Shown here piece by piece: positions 24,064 through 33,092 of a stretch of 64,000 nt of DNA. Every line of letters begins with the position of its first letter. Positions within the stretch are counted from its first letter, which is position 1. This stretch comes from a virus. Made by a program: the position numbers and the translations under genes. The stretch lies in IMG/VR virus record IMGVR_UViG_3300044568_003163, positions 230,035-294,034 of that record, one strand, 5' to 3'. Below the pieces are notes generated by a model. That model was not told where the DNA came from and did not search any database. It was given only the letters and a program-made list of their open reading frames with translations.

Positions 24064-24741
24064 TTATTTATACACAGCACATGTAATAGATTTACCATAT
24101 AGTGGTATTAATGCTTCCATGTGTGCAGATTCAATGTAATCAACCATAGTACCAGTAAATAATGGTCTACCGGTTTGATCGTGACTGAAATGTCCTTGAG
24201 TTCCTATTTGCCATAATGGATTAGAACCTGAAGTAATTACTGCTCTGTATTTTTCGTCTCCATTAGTTTTCCAAATTTCAATAGTAGAAGCACCATTAGT
24301 TTTTACGTTGAAGTACTTATTTTCACCTGAAGTAAGATTTAAACTACCACAAGGTAAAATAGCACAACCACCACCTCGATAACCACTACTAAATTGTCTA
24401 GTAGTTTTGAATTGTTCAGAAGAAGGTCTTTTTGAGCCAGGTAAAACGTTGATGGAATTCATCGATTTATCAACATCCATTCCTAATGAACCAGCTCGAT
24501 CAAAGAATACCTTTGTTACTGGATGATCTGATCCGAGAATTTGATCTGCGGCAACACCTCTATCGAATGCTTTATTTTTGTCTGTAATTAACTTACACAT
24601 TGTGTTAGCTAACATTAACATTTTAGATTCATCTCCTTTAGATTTTGTAACAATATCATTAATTCGTTGTAGGTCTTTTTGAGTAGCTTCAAGAACTAAA
24701 GACTCTAAAATAAAATCTTCGTATGTTTGTAAATTTTTCAT
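24064..24741 (-). CDS. Predicted internal head (capsid-targeted) protein (225 aa)
   Basis: Leader MKNLQTYEDFILESLVLEAT has sites ILE (before Ser) and VLE (before Ala). The middle is helical (LQRINDIVTKSKGDESKML) and the last half Gly/Ser-rich and beta-type (FSSGYRGGGCAILPCGSL, NKYFNVKTNGASTIEIWKT). Unknown family. It ends 28 bases before the 554-aa gene and starts 1 base after the stop of the DUF6582-like protein. Confidence 0.65.
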   Translation of the reverse strand: MKNLQTYEDFILESLVLEATQKDLQRINDIVTKSKGDESKMLMLANTMCKLITDKNKAFDRGVAADQILGSDHPVTKVFFDRAGSLGMDVDKSMNSINVLPGSKRPSSEQFKTTRQFSSGYRGGGCAILPCGSLNLTSGENKYFNVKTNGASTIEIWKTNGDEKYRAVITSGSNPLWQIGTQGHFSHDQTGRPLFTGTMVDYIESAHMEALIPLYGKSITCAVYK

Positions 24742-24742
24742 G

Positions 24743-25732
24743 TTATTTAGCAGCTCCTACACCTTTAAGGTTAGGATATCTTTTTAAAACTGATGCAACT
24801 ACTTGTTTTTTCAAGTCTGCATATTGTGGCCATGTAGCCCAAACTAATGCAGTTTTTGCATGTTTCTCGTCGTGTATTGGCCATGCTTTACGATCAGGAA
24901 ATACAAAATCTGTAGGTTTCAATTTATCCTTTTCGGTTTGAGATAACTTCTCAAGAACTTTATGATAGTCTAAAACAGATTCTAAAACCTCATCTTCAAG
25001 ACCAGTCATATCAAATCCCATAGATTCAGAAAGAATCTTTTTGATTTTTTCCATTTTCTGAGCATCTTTTAGAGCATCTTTTAGAGCATCAATTTTTGCA
25101 GTATCTTCAGAACTTTCTCCTTCAGGTTTTTCTTCACCTTCTTTAGATTTTTCTTCATCATCTTTAAGTTTATCTAAAGCTTGTTTAACTCCGTCATCAG
25201 TTTTTGCTTTTGATGGGTCAATTCCTTTAGCTAAATCTTTTGTGTCAGCTTTAAGGATATCGTCCTCTTCTTCATAGAGACCACCTTTAGATTCTTGTAT
25301 GAAATCGATATCTTCAACATCAAATTCGTAATCTGAACCATCTTCGGTATATCCGGTAAATTGAGTTCCCTTTTCACCTTTTAATTCTTTTGGATCGACA
25401 CTATACCAATCGTTCTTAATGAAAACGGTTACTGGCTTTCCATTAGTTTGAGTATATAGGTCATGAGCAGTTTTTCCTTTGAATCTACTTCTAGATGCTT
25501 CACTTAATGCATCAGTGTCTATTGATTCGTTTAAGAATACCTTTTTAAGTACATTTATTTTTCTCTCTTCATCGACTCCAATTGTAGTCAAGAAAAGATA
25601 TATTTGTTCTGGATTTTTTCCTTCAGATGCTAGTTTCTGAACAATTGGAAATAAAGAACCAGCTCCGTAATACGAATATTGACCGAATAGATTCTCATTT
25701 ACGAATTCTTCGTATGATTTAATTTTTGACAT
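24743..25732 (-). CDS. Predicted capsid-targeted protein with DUF6582-like C-terminus (329 aa)
   Basis: Leader MSKIKSYEEFVNEN, further candidate sites at FLNES and ALSEAS, an acidic/lysine coiled-coil centre (DKLKDDEEKSKEGEEKPEG), and a C-terminal domain FVFPDRKAWPIHDEKHAKTAL ... VVASVLKRYPNL. This last pattern (F-[AV]-F-P-x-x-R-x-[FWY]-P-I-x-[DT]-E-x-H-[AV]) is common in phage and prophage head proteins, often near or inside protease/scaffold proteins. A late-promoter-like element lies at 25747-25760. The gene is probably part of the head core. Confidence 0.66.
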   Translation of the reverse strand: MSKIKSYEEFVNENLFGQYSYYGAGSLFPIVQKLASEGKNPEQIYLFLTTIGVDEERKINVLKKVFLNESIDTDALSEASRSRFKGKTAHDLYTQTNGKPVTVFIKNDWYSVDPKELKGEKGTQFTGYTEDGSDYEFDVEDIDFIQESKGGLYEEEDDILKADTKDLAKGIDPSKAKTDDGVKQALDKLKDDEEKSKEGEEKPEGESSEDTAKIDALKDALKDAQKMEKIKKILSESMGFDMTGLEDEVLESVLDYHKVLEKLSQTEKDKLKPTDFVFPDRKAWPIHDEKHAKTALVWATWPQYADLKKQVVASVLKRYPNLKGVGAAK

Positions 25733-25746
25733 TGATAGACTAAATT

Positions 25747-25760
25747 TTTATTTATATATC
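25747..25760 (-). promoter_or_regulatory. Late-promoter-like element
   Basis: Minus strand GATATATAAATAAA, 14 bases before the ATG of the 329-aa head gene. The core TATAAATA equals the T4 late promoter consensus. Confidence 0.6.
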
Positions 25761-25772
25761 TTAGTTAATATG

Positions 25773-26969
25773 TTAGTTAGGTGTTGTGGATGGATTATCT
25801 CCAGTTGGCCATGGATTATCTCCAGGGAAAGGTCGATTATATGGTGTTGCTGGTGCAACATAAAGACCCCAGTATGTAGGATTAAGTGATGGCGGTATAG
25901 CTGCAATTGTTGGATCTGTTACGTCGGCAATGCAATTATAAGAAACTCCATTATAAACTACTAAATCTCCTACAATCACAGAAGCATAAACTCCGGTTCC
26001 TCCAATTGTTCCAGGAGTAGGTAATCCACTCGGAGTAGGAGTTCCTATCGGTATACTTGTAGTAGAAGAATATGTAGCACCTGGAGACCAAGGTCCTTTC
26101 CAGTTATATCCGGATTGTCCAATATAGCTATTAGAAAGTGGATCAGAATTTATACCACTCATTTCACCTATAGTTGTACTATCACCAGCTACTGCATTGC
26201 CTCCTATTCTCGGTCCTGGATCGTTAGTAGTCATTGAAGTTGAACCTTGAATATCTCCTGAAAGTAAGATATTAGATTGAATATTACCCATATTGTTTCC
26301 GGCAAATAATGTAGTTCCATCTTTGAATACTGGTATATGAGATTTAATTTCTAAATCAAAAGTTAGTTTAAATTCTTTCTTTTCAGTAAAAGAAAATTCA
26401 ACAGATCTTTCTGATGTTATTTCATCCGGAAATAACATCAGACATGGAATTCGAGTATATCCAATATCTACATTATAGGCTTTTGCTTTAAAGAAAGTTC
26501 TAATAATAGCTTCTGAACATTTTAACTGATCTAAAATTGAGTCTAAATAAATTTCGACACTCAGATTCATTAATATAGGAACCATAAAGGCTTCAGAATT
26601 ATATTGGTTTAAAGTTCCATCGTCTTCTTGGACGATATGGTCCATTCTAACATATTTATTAGTTATAGATTGAGTTTCAATAGAAAACGAGCTAAAATCT
26701 ACAATACCTCTAGGAATTTGATTGTAAAATGTTTCTGCCTGTAAAAATTCAGGATCGAAATCAATATTATTAAGGAAATTATCATTTAAGTATCTTTCAG
26801 CACCAGTTGTACTAAAATAGAAAGGAACCTTAATAGGCATTTTTTGCTCTATTGAGGTCCCTATTTGGTTATTCCACCCTATATGATCTGATAAGGTAGC
26901 TAAACTTCCTACTAAAATGTTACGTAAAGCAACATTGTCTTTATTAAAATGTAAATCGTATGCTGACAC
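25773..26969 (-). CDS. 15: Tail completion / sheath stabiliser protein (gp15-like) with carbohydrate-binding-like module
   Basis: The first 225 residues follow T4 gp15: KVPFYFSTTGAERYL, IVDFSSFSIE, QYNSEAFMVPILMNLSVEIYLDS (T4: QYNPSPIKMIYELSIFTRYEDD), IPCLMLFPDEI, and SVEFSFTEKKEFKLTFDLEIKSHIPV (T4: RRIEWSLTFEVNGWMYPPV). gp15 caps the tail below the neck. Unlike T4 gp15 (272 aa) it has a low-complexity linker and then, at about residues 288-372, W-x(3)-W-SPGATY ... VIVGDLVVYNGVSYNCI ... PTYWGLY, the aromatic pattern of a CBM5/12-like module. Translation starts at a GTG (26967-26969). A late-promoter-like element precedes it. Confidence 0.7.
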   Translation of the reverse strand: MSAYDLHFNKDNVALRNILVGSLATLSDHIGWNNQIGTSIEQKMPIKVPFYFSTTGAERYLNDNFLNNIDFDPEFLQAETFYNQIPRGIVDFSSFSIETQSITNKYVRMDHIVQEDDGTLNQYNSEAFMVPILMNLSVEIYLDSILDQLKCSEAIIRTFFKAKAYNVDIGYTRIPCLMLFPDEITSERSVEFSFTEKKEFKLTFDLEIKSHIPVFKDGTTLFAGNNMGNIQSNILLSGDIQGSTSMTTNDPGPRIGGNAVAGDSTTIGEMSGINSDPLSNSYIGQSGYNWKGPWSPGATYSSTTSIPIGTPTPSGLPTPGTIGGTGVYASVIVGDLVVYNGVSYNCIADVTDPTIAAIPPSLNPTYWGLYVAPATPYNRPFPGDNPWPTGDNPSTTPN

Positions 26970-26982
26970 TAATTGTACTTAT

Positions 26983-26995
26983 TTTAGTATATATC
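26983..26995 (-). promoter_or_regulatory. Late-promoter-like element upstream of the gp15-like gene
   Basis: Minus strand GATATATACTAAA, 13 bases before the GTG start and directly after the gp46 end, marking a switch from replication to structural genes. Confidence 0.58.
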
Positions 26996-27003
26996 CACTT
27001 TTC

Positions 27004-28674
27004 TTATGTGATGTTTTCGATTATCAATTTAGAGAATCCACCTTCTTTGATTGCTTCTACTTTTTTATCAAAAAGTTCCATCGGTAATTCAGTGTGATTG
27101 ATTACCCATGTATTTAAGTTGTTTTCTTTTGATACTTCATTTAGGATTTTAACAATCTCGTAAACACCGGCAGAATCAACTGAAGAAAAAATCTCATCCA
27201 AGAAAAGAATATTTAATGAAGGATATCTAATCTTAAGAATTTTAAGTAAGGCAATAATGATAATAAAATCAGCTTTCTTTCTTTCACCAGTAGACATACT
27301 TCGAGGATTAATTTCTTCACCTAATGCATTTATTACACAATCAAATTTGTCGTTAAATTTAACCGAATACGGCAAGTGCATTTGTTTGCTCATATTAGAG
27401 ATGTTTTGATTTAATGAAGGTAGAATTGTTTTCATTGCTAAATTCTTAACACCATCTTCGCCAAGAACAGCTTCAACCGTTTCTAGGAAATTATCTTCCA
27501 TAGATTTAGCTGAGTGTGATTTTCTTTTGTCTTCTCTTTTCGTAACGTTTTCAACAACTAATTGTTGAAGATATTCTGAATCTAGCTCTTTACTTTCAGT
27601 TACCGCCTTTTCTACTTCTCGTTTATATTGATTAACGAGCATAGTTATTCTAGTCATACTCGCATCCATTTCTTTTACTTTCTCTTTTACCGAATCGATT
27701 TTAGTTTTACTTTCAGTAAGATCAGCTTTTAGGATATCAAATTCTGTTTTCTTAGTAGATTTACTTTCGGATAACAATTCTTGTGTATGGATATGATCGG
27801 CAGTATCAAAAGAAGATCCACAGGTAGGACATTGAGAGTTTTCATACAGGTTTATTTTTTCGTCAATCGATTTTAGCTCATATCCTAAAGCTCCAAATTC
27901 GGTTTTCTTTTCATCAAATACTTTCGATATGTTCTTTTCAGCTGCTTTTAATTTAGTAAGATTGTCTTCAATTTTCTTTTTAGATTCAATCAATTCAACG
28001 ATTTTATCTCTAAATTCTTGAGCTAATTTAGTTTTGTCTTCTTTCTTAGTTTCTTCTAGATTTTTTATTTTTTCGTTGATAGACTCGATTCCTTCTTCAA
28101 TAACACCTAATTCATCTTGTAGAGTTTTTACTTGTTCTCGGATTTCTTTACGTTCATTTCTTACAGAATCTTTCATTTGGTTAATTAAAGTGAAACCAAA
28201 AAGCCTATCTATAATGTTTCTCTTGTCCCCAGGAGACATCGTAAGGAACGATCTAAAATCGTTAATGGACAATACAATAATATTTTTAAAGACCTGATAT
28301 GGTATGTCAAACATTTCAAGTTCTAAATAATCTTGTACATTTGAATTACCTGCAGTTTCGTATGGTAGACCGTCGATAAGTACTTCAAATAAACCTGGAG
28401 AAACTCCTCTACTTATTTCTACTTTTTTATTTTTACAACGAAGAACTATTTTACACCAAAGGTTTTTGTTAATCCGATTCGGTAAATCGGATTTGTTTTT
28501 CTTTTCGATTCTACCGTAAAGAGCAAAAGTAATTACTTCAGCGATTGTTGATTTTCCATGGCCATTACCACCTAAAAGGAGATATAAATCTCCTCTAGTT
28601 TCGGCAAATTCAATATGTTGTAATTGATTACCGTATGAATTAAAATTCTTAAATGATATTGATTCGATTCTCAT
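27004..28674 (-). CDS. 46: Recombination endonuclease ATPase subunit (gp46, SbcC/Rad50-like)
   Basis: Partner of gp47 in the Mre11/Rad50-type nuclease that resects DNA ends for recombination-dependent replication. Visible: N-terminal ISFKNFNSYG, Walker A GGNGHGKS (about 35-42), a long coiled coil interrupted by the zinc hook CPTCGSSF, ABC signature MSTGERKKADF, and Walker B LNILFLDEIFSSVD. 556 residues against 560 in T4. The start overlaps the gp47 stop by one base (TAATG). Confidence 0.95.
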   Translation of the reverse strand: MRIESISFKNFNSYGNQLQHIEFAETRGDLYLLLGGNGHGKSTIAEVITFALYGRIEKKNKSDLPNRINKNLWCKIVLRCKNKKVEISRGVSPGLFEVLIDGLPYETAGNSNVQDYLELEMFDIPYQVFKNIIVLSINDFRSFLTMSPGDKRNIIDRLFGFTLINQMKDSVRNERKEIREQVKTLQDELGVIEEGIESINEKIKNLEETKKEDKTKLAQEFRDKIVELIESKKKIEDNLTKLKAAEKNISKVFDEKKTEFGALGYELKSIDEKINLYENSQCPTCGSSFDTADHIHTQELLSESKSTKKTEFDILKADLTESKTKIDSVKEKVKEMDASMTRITMLVNQYKREVEKAVTESKELDSEYLQQLVVENVTKREDKRKSHSAKSMEDNFLETVEAVLGEDGVKNLAMKTILPSLNQNISNMSKQMHLPYSVKFNDKFDCVINALGEEINPRSMSTGERKKADFIIIIALLKILKIRYPSLNILFLDEIFSSVDSAGVYEIVKILNEVSKENNLNTWVINHTELPMELFDKKVEAIKEGGFSKLIIENIT

Positions 28675-29765
28675 TAGTCTCGTGTTTCTTTTATTACGTT
28701 TGTATATAGGGAATTGATTTTTGCCAAAACTCGCTCTTTTGTAGTATCATCTAACGTAGATATATTTTTCACATATCTTTCACATAAACCATAGATATTA
28801 TATGATTGTTCAACGTCATCGGATAAATCTAAGTCTGATGTCAAATCATCCTCGAATGGTATTACTTCTAGTTTTTTAGTTATCAAACTTAAAATATCAA
28901 TGATAGGATTTATTTGATATTTGATTAAGAAACTCGAAGGAACATACAAATCTACTCTATTGTTTCTACATATATCTTCTAATTCTTTAGTAGTTTTATC
29001 TAAGAATTTATTCAAATATACTCTAACGAACTTAGGAGAGTATTCATTTTCATAAAAAGTTTCTTCTGCCTTTTCGAAATCTAAGATATAAAATCCCTTT
29101 TTGTTTCCAGCATCAGAGCGAGTCATTTGATATGGATTACCTACCATTGTGACGTTTCTTCTGGATTGACCCCAATGAATATGTCCTGAATATACTCGTT
29201 TAAAGTCGTTCAATTCAGAAATATTTAAGCCTTCTTCGACATCTCGATTATTATCAAATTTTAAATTTCGAATATTTGTATGACAGAATAAATATTGCAA
29301 TTCATGAACATTATGAGATTTGATACACTCTCGTTCTTCTTCGTCATTAGTTCTCCATGGCATAAAAAGTGCTTTAACTTCACCAATTTCTGCAATTACA
29401 GGTTCTTTGATAATGTTGATTCGTGGAATGTATTTTAGAGAATCTAATGAAGAAACATCATTTGTTGTTTTTCTCATCACATCATGATTACCAGCAATAA
29501 CATACACACCATCAGCAAATATTCTTGAAAATTCTTCAAATAATCTAATGCCTTCATGAAGTACTAACAAGTTAACTGATTGTCGATTATCAAAAACATC
29601 ACCACAATGAATAAGAATATCTCCTGGTCGATATTCCTTTTCTACTCTAGGTAAAAAATCAGAATAGAACCAATCTCGCATTACTTCTAACCACTCAACC
29701 GAATTCGAACGAGCTCCTAAATGAGTATCGGATATAATAAATGCTCTTTTAGCTTTAATCTCCAT
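28674..29765 (-). CDS. 47: Recombination endonuclease subunit (gp47, SbcD/Mre11-like)
   Basis: Metallophosphoesterase nuclease working with gp46. All five phosphoesterase motifs are present in order: ISDTHLGARS (about 11-20), HCGDVFDNR, IAGNHDVMRK, LFCHTNIR and YSGHIHWGQ. 363 residues compared with 339 in T4. Adjacent to gp46 with one-base overlap, as in T4. Confidence 0.95.
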   Translation of the reverse strand: MEIKAKRAFIISDTHLGARSNSVEWLEVMRDWFYSDFLPRVEKEYRPGDILIHCGDVFDNRQSVNLLVLHEGIRLFEEFSRIFADGVYVIAGNHDVMRKTTNDVSSLDSLKYIPRINIIKEPVIAEIGEVKALFMPWRTNDEEERECIKSHNVHELQYLFCHTNIRNLKFDNNRDVEEGLNISELNDFKRVYSGHIHWGQSRRNVTMVGNPYQMTRSDAGNKKGFYILDFEKAEETFYENEYSPKFVRVYLNKFLDKTTKELEDICRNNRVDLYVPSSFLIKYQINPIIDILSLITKKLEVIPFEDDLTSDLDLSDDVEQSYNIYGLCERYVKNISTLDDTTKERVLAKINSLYTNVIKETRD

Positions 29766-29768
29766 ATT

Positions 29769-30239
29769 CTAAAATAATGTGTTTCTATCTTTTAAATAAC
29801 CTCTACCTCTTAGTTCAGTTATTAATTCGGTTTTAAATGAATTTGATAATGAATCGTAAAATTTCTCAGAATTTATATCAAACATTGAAGATACAATCGA
29901 GAATATTTCAATTCGAGGTTCATTTGGTAATTTAGTAGTAACATAAAGATAAATTTCGTTTATGTCGCTTTTGTGCATTTTCCTGTAATTTCCTAATTCA
30001 TCAGGTATTTGAAACTTTGAAAACTTAGTTTCTTCTGATAAAACTTCTTCTACCTTTTCGAGAATCATTTTCTCGTCGATAGTGTATTCGTAAGTTTTAG
30101 GTTGATATGCTGGATCTACCGCAAAATTGATTTCTGAAGTATCAATCTCTATTTCATCGTATGAATTATCAAATATCTTGTCTTTTTTATGACCGTCATT
30201 TTCAAATTCATCCGGAATTACTTCTTCTGGATTTATCAT
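29769..30239 (-). CDS. Hypothetical acidic protein between helicase and gp47 (156 aa)
   Basis: The N-terminal half is acidic and probably disordered (VIPDEFENDGHKKDKIFDNSY). The C-terminal half is helical (NEPRIEIFSIVSSMFDINSEKF, FKTELITELRGRGYL). Embedded between gp41 and gp47 with 1- and 3-base gaps, so part of the replication operon. I considered the late coactivator gp33 because of the acidic-plus-helical make-up, but see no real similarity. Function unknown. Confidence 0.55.
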   Translation of the reverse strand: MINPEEVIPDEFENDGHKKDKIFDNSYDEIEIDTSEINFAVDPAYQPKTYEYTIDEKMILEKVEEVLSEETKFSKFQIPDELGNYRKMHKSDINEIYLYVTTKLPNEPRIEIFSIVSSMFDINSEKFYDSLSNSFKTELITELRGRGYLKDRNTLF

Positions 30240-30240
30240 A

Positions 30241-31539
30241 TTAAATTGATGTGTTTATGATGTCAGTAGTTTCTAGAAGTCTCATATATGAGTAATCTAT
30301 ATTGTACCTGCATCGACTGTTTTTACCTGATCCATTTCTCACTTTCAATAGCTTCAACCAATACTCATTACTAATGTGCATTGACGAATCTTGAATGATA
30401 CCATAAATGATATCGGCAGTATGAGAAAGGCCTGCTGATTCTGCAATATTTCCTAGAGAGATTTCAGTTGAATCGTAACCACCTCTATTGATTTGCGTTG
30501 CTGATATAACTATCCAATCATTTCTTACAGCCATTGCTCTTAAATCTTCAGCAATTTGTTTGATTTTCATGTAGGTATTTTCAGTATTTGGATTTCTGTA
30601 ATTTGCAAGAATATTGATGTAGTCAATAATAATTGCTTTTAATTTTATTCCATTGACTGTTTCTAATTCTTTTAAGTATGTTTCTATATCCGGCACTGTT
30701 GCTTGTGAAGTTGGATATTCTTTAACGAAAAGATTTCCAGGTGGAATTACACCATTCGTTAAATTTGATAATCGACCTTTAATGAAGTTAGGTTGTTTTG
30801 ATAGCTTTTCGTATTCGGAAACTTTAACACTCAGTAAATTTGAACCAATACGGTGAATAAAATCAATATCTGCCATTTCGGCAGTAATTACTGCAACATC
30901 ATAACCTGCTTTAACATAATTTACTGCATCATTAGCTAACCATATAGATTTACCGATGTTTTGTTCACCTGCATAAATTACAAGGGATTTTGTACGATAA
31001 CCACCGGTGTATTGGTCAATCCAATTATGACATGTAGTAATTTTCGAATTTGCTTCGGGTATGTGAGAAGCGGCTTCAAAGAAATTCTTACCTAAGTCTT
31101 GATTAAATGTGATGTTGTTTCTCTCATTAATCAGAGTTTTAACCTTTTGAATTATTTCCTTAACATTGTTTGGATTAACTTTAACTGTTTTTACATATTC
31201 TAAAGTATCAATCAATGATTTATCTAAAGACTTCCATAAAATCCAAGATTGACAAGTTTCTTCAACCCATTCTTGATCGTATGAAGCTATAGGTTCATCA
31301 AATATTAAATTGATAATAGATTCAGTAACGTTGTCTTTAAATTTATCTTGTTTTGCTACAATTTGCAATTGTTCTTGCGAAGGAACTTGATTAAATCTAT
31401 CATAAAATTGTTTAGTGATTGTATGTAATGTACCTATTTGGTCATTTTCATAAAATGCTTCACTAATGTTTCTTAGATATTTAGGGTTCTGTAGTGTGTA
31501 AAGATAAAAGACCTTTTCGAATTCGGTTGCACCAATCAT
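30241..31539 (-). CDS. 41: Replicative DNA helicase (gp41, DnaB-like)
   Basis: Hexameric 5'-3' helicase of the fork. C-terminal RecA-like core: Walker A AGEQNIGKSIWLAND (about residues 190-204), VAVITAEM (motif H1a-type), Walker B AIIIDYINILANYR, motif H3 IVISATQINRGGYD, and LLKVRNGSGKNSR with the arginine finger. N-terminal 160 residues are the DnaB-type helical domain. 432 residues against 475 in T4. It lies one small gene away from uvsX, as in T4. Confidence 0.92.
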   Translation of the reverse strand: MIGATEFEKVFYLYTLQNPKYLRNISEAFYENDQIGTLHTITKQFYDRFNQVPSQEQLQIVAKQDKFKDNVTESIINLIFDEPIASYDQEWVEETCQSWILWKSLDKSLIDTLEYVKTVKVNPNNVKEIIQKVKTLINERNNITFNQDLGKNFFEAASHIPEANSKITTCHNWIDQYTGGYRTKSLVIYAGEQNIGKSIWLANDAVNYVKAGYDVAVITAEMADIDFIHRIGSNLLSVKVSEYEKLSKQPNFIKGRLSNLTNGVIPPGNLFVKEYPTSQATVPDIETYLKELETVNGIKLKAIIIDYINILANYRNPNTENTYMKIKQIAEDLRAMAVRNDWIVISATQINRGGYDSTEISLGNIAESAGLSHTADIIYGIIQDSSMHISNEYWLKLLKVRNGSGKNSRCRYNIDYSYMRLLETTDIINTSI

Positions 31540-31557
31540 AGTTTTTATATAATATGC

Positions 31558-31887
31558 CTAAATAGGCATTTTGGTTTTAAGTATTTCATAATATGAAGTA
31601 AAACGAGTTTCTTTCAAAACTTGAATTACACCTTCAGTGATTAAAGTTTCTATAAGTTTTTTAGATAGAGCTTCATCACCATTAAGTTTTTCTGTAAGAA
31701 TTGAACCAGTGAAAACTGGATTTGTAGTTTGAGTTTCATCGATTCTACGATATTCCATAAAATCCTTACCACCTTCATTGAAATACCAATTAAGTATTAG
31801 GTATTCGAAATCTTCTTGAGATGGGTATTGAGGGTCATCGCGAAATGACCCCATCAAATACTTTATTTTTATCGAATCTTTATTCAT
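31558..31887 (-). CDS. Hypothetical protein between uvsX and gene 41 (109 aa)
   Basis: Position and length recall T4 gene 40 (also between uvsX and 41), but I see no sequence resemblance. Content: SFRDDPQYPSQEDFEYLILNWY, then a helical C-terminus (LSKKLIETLITEGVIQVL) that could be a winged-helix turn. The start is the second ATG (MNKDSIKIKYL), which overlaps the uvsX stop by 8 bases. Function unknown. Confidence 0.5.
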   Translation of the reverse strand: MNKDSIKIKYLMGSFRDDPQYPSQEDFEYLILNWYFNEGGKDFMEYRRIDETQTTNPVFTGSILTEKLNGDEALSKKLIETLITEGVIQVLKETRFTSYYEILKTKMPI

Positions 31888-33064
31888 CGTCACTTCCTAT
31901 AAGGAATTCTTCGAATTCTTCAATTTCATTAGCATCAATACCATAACTAAATTTAGGTTTGATTTTCTTTTCGTTGATTTCAGTAAGAACTTCTGTCGTA
32001 AATACGGTTTCAGTAAATAATTCGTAAGGACTTACACCTTTACCTAAGTGCTTAACAATAAAATTACGAGCAGTATCTCTAGCTACGAAATAATGAGTTA
32101 CACCTTCGATTTCGAAAGGTTTAGCGGATGGACGATCCTTTTCGGTAAGTTTATCATAATCTTTTTGAGTGATGATGTTACCTTTTTGAATTCCGCAAGT
32201 TTCCCATGAGATGTACTCTTCCATTCCAATGAATCGATTCATACCTTTATCCCAACGAATATGGAATTTGATTGGAATTGGTTTACCGAAACGATTCTTA
32301 AGAGTCTTAACCGATACGATGATTCCTGTCTGTACAGTACCTTCTTTGATTTGCGCTTTAGAAAGAGCTAAAATTACTGAAGCTGAATAAACTAATCCAC
32401 CACCTCCTGAAAGGTTAATCGTTGGAAACATACCAGTAGATGCATATGTGTGGTTTGTGAATAAGAAAGGTATTCCAAGACCAGTTAAATCCGATGTAAT
32501 GATACGGAATAATGAACGAACCATTTTAGCACGAGTCATATCCGCTGCACTATTTCCTGATTGTGCATCGTCAATTTCTTTTGTAGTTGCAAGCATACCT
32601 AATGAATCTAGGCAAATTGCGATTTTAGGAGTTTTGTGACCTTTCTCTTTAGCTTCCATCATCTTCTTACATAAAGTTGTAATTGATGTACGGAATCTAG
32701 CTAAATCAGACATTGGTTGATGATCGAATCTTTCTGGATCTACACCAAAATTCTTAATATTATCGATATCTACTGCACCTTCAGTATCGTAATAAATCAC
32801 GTAATAACCTTTCATTTGCATTTCTCTTACCATGTTAAGCATCAAGAAGGTTTTACCTGTTCCTGATTCACCTGCTAAACAGATAGTTCGATTGTTTGGG
32901 ATTCCACCGAAAAGATCGCCTGAAAATACCGCATTTAAGTGATAGTTTCCTGTGTCGATCCATTCATAAATTTTTGAGAAGTCATTTTTACTGATGACAT
33001 CTCCAAATGGATTAATTTTCTTTAATTCCTTTTGTAGTTCTAAGATTGAATACTCTTTACTCAT
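31880..33064 (-). CDS. uvsX: RecA-like recombinase UvsX
   Basis: Strand-exchange protein for recombination-dependent replication and repair. Walker A LAGESGTGKTFLML (about 61-74), YYDTEGAVD (motif with catalytic Glu), Walker B IAICLDSLGML, and the DNA-binding loop region IPFLFTNHTY...LSGGGGLVYSAS. 394 residues, T4 UvsX 391. The leader contains AAGTAAGTAAAAA just before the ATG, a sequence repeated in the SSB leader. Confidence 0.94.
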   Translation of the reverse strand: MSKEYSILELQKELKKINPFGDVISKNDFSKIYEWIDTGNYHLNAVFSGDLFGGIPNNRTICLAGESGTGKTFLMLNMVREMQMKGYYVIYYDTEGAVDIDNIKNFGVDPERFDHQPMSDLARFRTSITTLCKKMMEAKEKGHKTPKIAICLDSLGMLATTKEIDDAQSGNSAADMTRAKMVRSLFRIITSDLTGLGIPFLFTNHTYASTGMFPTINLSGGGGLVYSASVILALSKAQIKEGTVQTGIIVSVKTLKNRFGKPIPIKFHIRWDKGMNRFIGMEEYISWETCGIQKGNIITQKDYDKLTEKDRPSAKPFEIEGVTHYFVARDTARNFIVKHLGKGVSPYELFTETVFTTEVLTEINEKKIKPKFSYGIDANEIEEFEEFLIGSDDE

Positions 33065-33092
33065 GTTTTTACTTACTTTTTATTTTAGTTTT

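Noticed and set aside
29769-30239. Late transcription coactivator gp33
   Set aside because: Only an acidic-plus-helical outline is shared; no sequence similarity I could defend.
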